A stretch of 64,000 bases of DNA from Vallitalea guaymasensis (lineage in GTDB: Bacteria; Bacillota; Clostridia; Lachnospirales; Vallitaleaceae): the NCBI RefSeq assembly GCF_018141425.1, contig NZ_CP058561.1:2790001-2854000 (forward strand). Direction: 5' to 3'. Positions within the stretch are counted from its first letter, which is position 1. Every line of letters begins with the position of its first letter. This document shows positions 60,425-64,000 of the stretch, piece after piece. The notes under the pieces were generated by a model that was not told where the DNA came from, made no database searches, and saw only the letters and a list, made by a program, of their open reading frames with translations. Position numbers and translations under genes: made by a program.

Positions 60425-61897
60425 ATGAACTACTCAATAGCTATTGATTTAGGAGCAAGTGGAGGGAAAATGATATGTGCTTACTTTGATGGAAGTCAGG
60501 TGAATGTTTTAGATGAGTATCGTTTTAATAATATACCAGTTAATTTTCTTGATAATCTATATTGGGATATATTCGGATTATACAAAGAGATTATCTCGGG
60601 ATTAACTAAATTTGGTAAGAAATTTGGTCAAGCTGAGAGTATTGGTATTGATACTTGGGGTGCATCTTATGGATTTTTAGATATCAAGGGAAGGTTGTTA
60701 GAACCAGTTTATCATTATAGAGATGATAGGACTATAGGTGTTTTAAAAGAAATGTATAATATAATTCCCAAAAAAGAAGTATTTGACTTAACTGGTTGTC
60801 AATGTGAAAGAAGTTATACATTACCCCAACTATTTGCAACAGTTAAGGATAAAGAAAGAAGTTTGGAACTTGCTGATAAAATGTTGCTGTTACCAGATTT
60901 GTTAGGATATTTTCTTACAGGAGAAATCTCTACTGAAAGAACTATTGCAGGTACATCAGCTTTGCTGGAAGCATCTCAAGAGGGTTTTTGTAGAACGCTT
61001 TTTGATAAATTGAATATACCTACAAAAATCTTAACAGAAATTGTAGATGCTGGTTCTGCAAAGGGTGTAGTAATTGACAGCACTGCAAAAAAAACGGGTA
61101 TAAATAAAGCCAAAGTAATATCTACAGTGGGTCATGATAGTGCTGCTGCTGTAGTTGGTATCCCTAACTTCAAAAAAGATGATCTATACATTAGTATTGG
61201 TACTAATGTAAGTATGGGGACAGAGCGGAATAAACCTTGTATTAATGATGAATTTTATAATTATGGATTTAAGAACACTGGAGGATTAAAACGTAAAATT
61301 ATTTTATATAAAGATTTTGCAGCATTTTGGATAGTGAATGAATTAAAGAATGAATGGAAACAAAAGGGTAAGGATTACAGTTATGAAGATTTGATTAAAT
61401 TAGCAATTAATGTTAAGAATAATAATTCTTTTATTTCGTTAGAAGACGAAGATCTTAATAGTGTAGGTAATAATATGCAAGAAAAGATAGATGATTATCT
61501 TATCAAAACCAGACAAAATTCATTGAATAGTGATGGCGAATATATAAGATGTATATTTGAGAGCATAGCTCTAAAAATAAAATATTGTAAAGATAACATG
61601 GAGAAAAGTATTGGTATAAAATTTAATGATACATATGTTATTAATGGAGGAAGCCGAAACGAATTACTTAATCAACTAATAGCTGATGTATTAGATAAGC
61701 CGGTAAAAGCAGGGATGCCAAATGCTACATTAATAGGAAACATGTTAACGCAATTCTATGCCAATGGATATCTAAAAGACCTAGATGATATACGTTTTGC
61801 ATCGTCTAAGTCGTTTGATATGAAGTATTTCATTCCTAATTCAAGTAAAAATTGGGGTGAGATATTGGATATAGCAATTAATAAAAAAATAGTTTAA
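60425..61897 (+). CDS. FGGY carbohydrate kinase, rhamnulokinase-like
   Basis: 490 residues: N-terminal ATP/sugar motif AIDLGASGGKMICAYFDG (rhamnulokinases have 'DLGASSGR'), 'GIDTWGASYGFLDIKGRLLE', and C-terminal FGGY-type 'INGGSRNELLNQLIADVLDK'. It phosphorylates a ketose, most likely L-rhamnulose, L-fuculose or a similar sugar. The aldolase gene 18 bp downstream would cleave the product. Confidence 0.88.
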   Translation: MNYSIAIDLGASGGKMICAYFDGSQVNVLDEYRFNNIPVNFLDNLYWDIFGLYKEIISGLTKFGKKFGQAESIGIDTWGASYGFLDIKGRLLEPVYHYRDDRTIGVLKEMYNIIPKKEVFDLTGCQCERSYTLPQLFATVKDKERSLELADKMLLLPDLLGYFLTGEISTERTIAGTSALLEASQEGFCRTLFDKLNIPTKILTEIVDAGSAKGVVIDSTAKKTGINKAKVISTVGHDSAAAVVGIPNFKKDDLYISIGTNVSMGTERNKPCINDEFYNYGFKNTGGLKRKIILYKDFAAFWIVNELKNEWKQKGKDYSYEDLIKLAINVKNNNSFISLEDEDLNSVGNNMQEKIDDYLIKTRQNSLNSDGEYIRCIFESIALKIKYCKDNMEKSIGIKFNDTYVINGGSRNELLNQLIADVLDKPVKAGMPNATLIGNMLTQFYANGYLKDLDDIRFASSKSFDMKYFIPNSSKNWGEILDIAINKKIV

Positions 61898-61915
61898 TAA
61901 GAAAGGGAGAATAAT

Positions 61916-62533
61916 ATGGATGTAACAGCGATTAAAGAAATTCTAGAAGTGTGCGAAAGATTAGATAAAAAAGGTATGGTAAATGCGTACGAGGGTAATA
62001 TATCAATAAAACGTGATGGATTTATATATGTAACTCCAACGGGTAAAAATAAAGCTTTTTTAAAAGAAGAGATGATAGCGGTTTATGAAGAAAAAACAAT
62101 GAAACAAGTAGCAGGAATTTATCCTGCATCATCAGAATTTCCATTACATTTATGTGCTTATAAGGAGAGACCAGATATTGAAAGTGTTATTCATTGCCAT
62201 GCGCCTTACCTAACAGCATATTCATTATGTAATAAGCCTATAGAATCCAGAGCCTATCCAGAAATGATAGGAAACTTTAAAAAAATTGAAGTAGCGGAGT
62301 ATGGTACTCCAGGTGGGGAAGATATTTTTAAGGGTGTTAAGCCTTTGATAGCTAAAAAAGATATTGTAATTATGGCTAATCATGGAATGATAGCTGTTGG
62401 AAAAACAGTATATGATGCAATGAATAAATCAGAAGCTGCAGAGGCTATAGCAAAAGTACTATATCTTGCTGAAAATATTGGAGAAATCGTTGATCTTCCT
62501 GACGATGAGGTTCAGATGTTTTTGAATAAATAA
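61916..62533 (+). CDS. Class II sugar-phosphate aldolase (FucA/RhaD-like)
   Basis: 205 residues: 'LDKKGMVNAYEGNISIKRDG', zinc ligands in VIHCHAPYLTAYSL and MANHGMIAVG. Class II aldolase/adducin family, splitting a 1-phosphoketose to dihydroxyacetone phosphate and an aldehyde. Length is typical of FucA. It completes a kinase-aldolase pair for a deoxy- or pentose-type sugar. Confidence 0.88.
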   Translation: MDVTAIKEILEVCERLDKKGMVNAYEGNISIKRDGFIYVTPTGKNKAFLKEEMIAVYEEKTMKQVAGIYPASSEFPLHLCAYKERPDIESVIHCHAPYLTAYSLCNKPIESRAYPEMIGNFKKIEVAEYGTPGGEDIFKGVKPLIAKKDIVIMANHGMIAVGKTVYDAMNKSEAAEAIAKVLYLAENIGEIVDLPDDEVQMFLNK

Positions 62534-62577
62534 TAAAAGCATATGCTTTTGTTAAATAAAATTTTGGAGGGAATTTT

Positions 62578-63942
62578 ATGAAGAAAATTGTTATATCATT
62601 ATTATTAGTTTTATGTTTGGCAGCTACTGTTCTTGGAGGGTGTTCGTCAGGTGATACTAATACTGACAAAGAAAAAATTACCGATAACAATGACACTACT
62701 AAAGATAACACTTCCGATGACAAGGTATCAAAAGATACTCCTACAGAAGTTAAAATTTGGACATGGTCACCTATTTCACGTACTATGGATAAAATGATTA
62801 AAGCTTTTAACGAAAATAATCCTGATATTAAAGTAACGTATACCAATTATAATTTTTCTCCTGAATATCTATCAGCTCTTGCAGCTGGTGCTGGCTCTAA
62901 TTCTCTACCAGATATAATTGGTTTACAGCCTGGCTCATTTACACAACAATACAAAGAGTACTTAATTGATCTTGGGAGTTATGCAGAAAACTCATGGGGA
63001 GAAAATTGGGAAAACAATTTCTACAAGATCAATAGTAATCAAATTCAGTTAGGTAATGCTGAAGGTGATAATAATAAGTATATTATGCCATGTGAATCTC
63101 AGATAATAAATATTTGGTATAATACACGTATATTTGATGAGTTGGATTTATCAGTACCAAAGACATGGGATGAATTAAAATCAGTATCAAAAAAATTAAC
63201 AGACAATGGTTATGCTCCATTATACTTTGGGGGAGCAGATGGATGGCAGCATGTTAATGTATTTCAAATGTTAGCTCATCAAATGGTACCTATAGATAAA
63301 GTTCAAGATGGTACAGTTAAATGGACTGATCCTAAGATGTTAAAAGCTATGGAAGCCTTTAAAGATATGTTTGATTCTGGTATCATGCAAGTAGGTTCTT
63401 TATCAAATCATGCTTATCCTGATGGTGTTAATCTATTTACTGCTGGTAAAGTAGGTATGATGGCACTTGGTTCTTGGTGGTTACAAGAATACACTGCTCC
63501 AAAACGTGTAGGTGCTGTTGAAAATTGGGATTTCGATAATTTCTATTTACCTTCATATGAAGATGGTGGACAAGTTTCTCCTCCAGTAGGTGGTATTGAT
63601 TTTGGATATGGTATAACAAAGGATTGTAAGAATCCAGAAGCAGCATGGAGAGTTATAGAAGCATTTTCAGCAGGGGTTGGAATTCAAGCTGCTATAAATG
63701 ATCTGAACAATTTACCTGCATATAAGGGAATTATACCTGAAGGCGACATTCCTGAAAAGGTTAAGAATCAATCTATGACATATGCTGAATTATTAGATAG
63801 TGCTTATAATCAAAGAATTGGTGAGCCATCAATTGAAAATGCTTTACAGAATGCATTATCTGGTGTAGCGGCAGGTCAGCTATCACCAATGGAAGCTCTC
63901 GAAGCTATTCAAGAAGAACAAGATAAAGTTTCTAACAAATAA
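62578..63942 (+). CDS. Sugar-binding lipoprotein of an ABC importer
   Basis: 454 residues, lipobox VLGGC (Cys about 21), then a type-1 extracellular sugar-binding protein ('VKIWTWSPISRTMDKMIKAF', 'NIWYNTRIFDELDLSVPKTW', 'LPDIIGLQPGSFTQQYKEYL'). Its permeases should follow beyond the right edge. It probably takes up the sugar used by the kinase and aldolase just before it. Confidence 0.92.
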   Translation: MKKIVISLLLVLCLAATVLGGCSSGDTNTDKEKITDNNDTTKDNTSDDKVSKDTPTEVKIWTWSPISRTMDKMIKAFNENNPDIKVTYTNYNFSPEYLSALAAGAGSNSLPDIIGLQPGSFTQQYKEYLIDLGSYAENSWGENWENNFYKINSNQIQLGNAEGDNNKYIMPCESQIINIWYNTRIFDELDLSVPKTWDELKSVSKKLTDNGYAPLYFGGADGWQHVNVFQMLAHQMVPIDKVQDGTVKWTDPKMLKAMEAFKDMFDSGIMQVGSLSNHAYPDGVNLFTAGKVGMMALGSWWLQEYTAPKRVGAVENWDFDNFYLPSYEDGGQVSPPVGGIDFGYGITKDCKNPEAAWRVIEAFSAGVGIQAAINDLNNLPAYKGIIPEGDIPEKVKNQSMTYAELLDSAYNQRIGEPSIENALQNALSGVAAGQLSPMEALEAIQEEQDKVSNK

Positions 63943-63962
63943 AATGAAATAGTGTATAATAG

Positions 63963-63989
63963 CGAAAATTAGCAAATAGCTAATTTTCG
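63963..63989 (+). other. Perfect hairpin after the binding-protein gene
   Basis: CGAAAATTAGC and GCTAATTTTCG pair (11 bp, 5-nt loop) without a T-run. Hairpins in this place often protect or limit mRNA so that the binding protein exceeds the permeases. Confidence 0.6.
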
Positions 63990-64000
63990 GTATTATATGG

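Overview
Organism. The window is AT-rich with strong Shine-Dalgarno sites, consensus sigma-A promoters and a bacterial 16S rRNA gene of clostridial type. The gene families (YesM/YesN, LplB/YtcP permeases, stalk-domain and SLH proteins, PBSX-type tail genes, VanW proteins) point to an anaerobic, low-GC Clostridium-like Firmicute. A Lachnospirales/Vallitaleaceae-like free-living polysaccharide degrader is my best guess. That placement is inference; the 16S sequence would settle it.

Region 1 (1-5.9 kb), accessory and decaying. It opens with the end of a LacI-type regulator. A small sigma-like regulator (1025) follows, with a consensus promoter and two palindromic operators. Next come four minus-strand paralogues of a secreted stalk-domain protein with near-identical 5' halves and promoters but unrelated 3' halves. 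Between them lie broken plus-strand genes (FN3-like, SLH-like, unknown).

Region 2 (5.9-18.4 kb), a headless contractile tail locus. A second sigma-like factor, apparently starting at ATT, precedes a PBSX/XkdJ-to-XkdU-like operon: terminator, sheath, tube, chaperone with a -1 frameshift site, tape measure, LysM protein, hub, baseplate, fibre. XhlA and holin genes follow. No capsid, portal, terminase or endolysin is present, so this looks like an R-type tailocin or other tail-like particle. A bipartite motif, CGTGTTAATGTCGT-N8-ATGCTAWWAT, stands upstream of the sigma-like gene, the tail operon and the holin module. It is a good candidate for a dedicated promoter.

Region 3 (18.7-24.6 kb). A secreted CBM25-like protein and a GH13 alpha-amylase are followed by a 16S rRNA gene with no 23S or 5S downstream, then six tRNA genes (Tyr, Leu, Phe, Gly, Gly, Gln) with their own promoters.

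Region 4 (24.6-34.9 kb), mostly housekeeping: divergent Fe/Mn-SOD, L,D-transpeptidase lipoprotein, DUF5050 beta-propeller lipoprotein, B12-binding radical SAM protein, endonuclease III, uridine kinase, an orphan HPt protein, a DnaQ-like exonuclease, a 35-residue membrane peptide and prephenate dehydratase.

Region 5 (35.1-45.4 kb), an N-glycan foraging locus: YesM/YesN two-component pair, secreted GH85 endo-beta-N-acetylglucosaminidase, two LplB/YtcP-type permeases and a large solute-binding lipoprotein.

Region 6 (45.4-56.9 kb). Structured intergenic elements occur at 45.5, 45.9, 48.3 and 56.7 kb. A 50-residue leader peptide very rich in Phe/Tyr plus a terminator precede DAHP synthase and look like an aromatic attenuator. 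Other genes are an SLH protein, flavodoxin, VanW protein, AIR-synthase/HypE-like protein, Lrp plus aminotransferase, an FN3-like secreted protein, a PerR/Fur regulator and an AraC regulator.

Region 7 (56.9-64 kb). A URO-D-like protein, CheX and TrmL are followed by a sugar locus (class II FBP aldolase, rhamnulokinase-like kinase, FucA-like aldolase, sugar-binding lipoprotein) that runs off the right edge.
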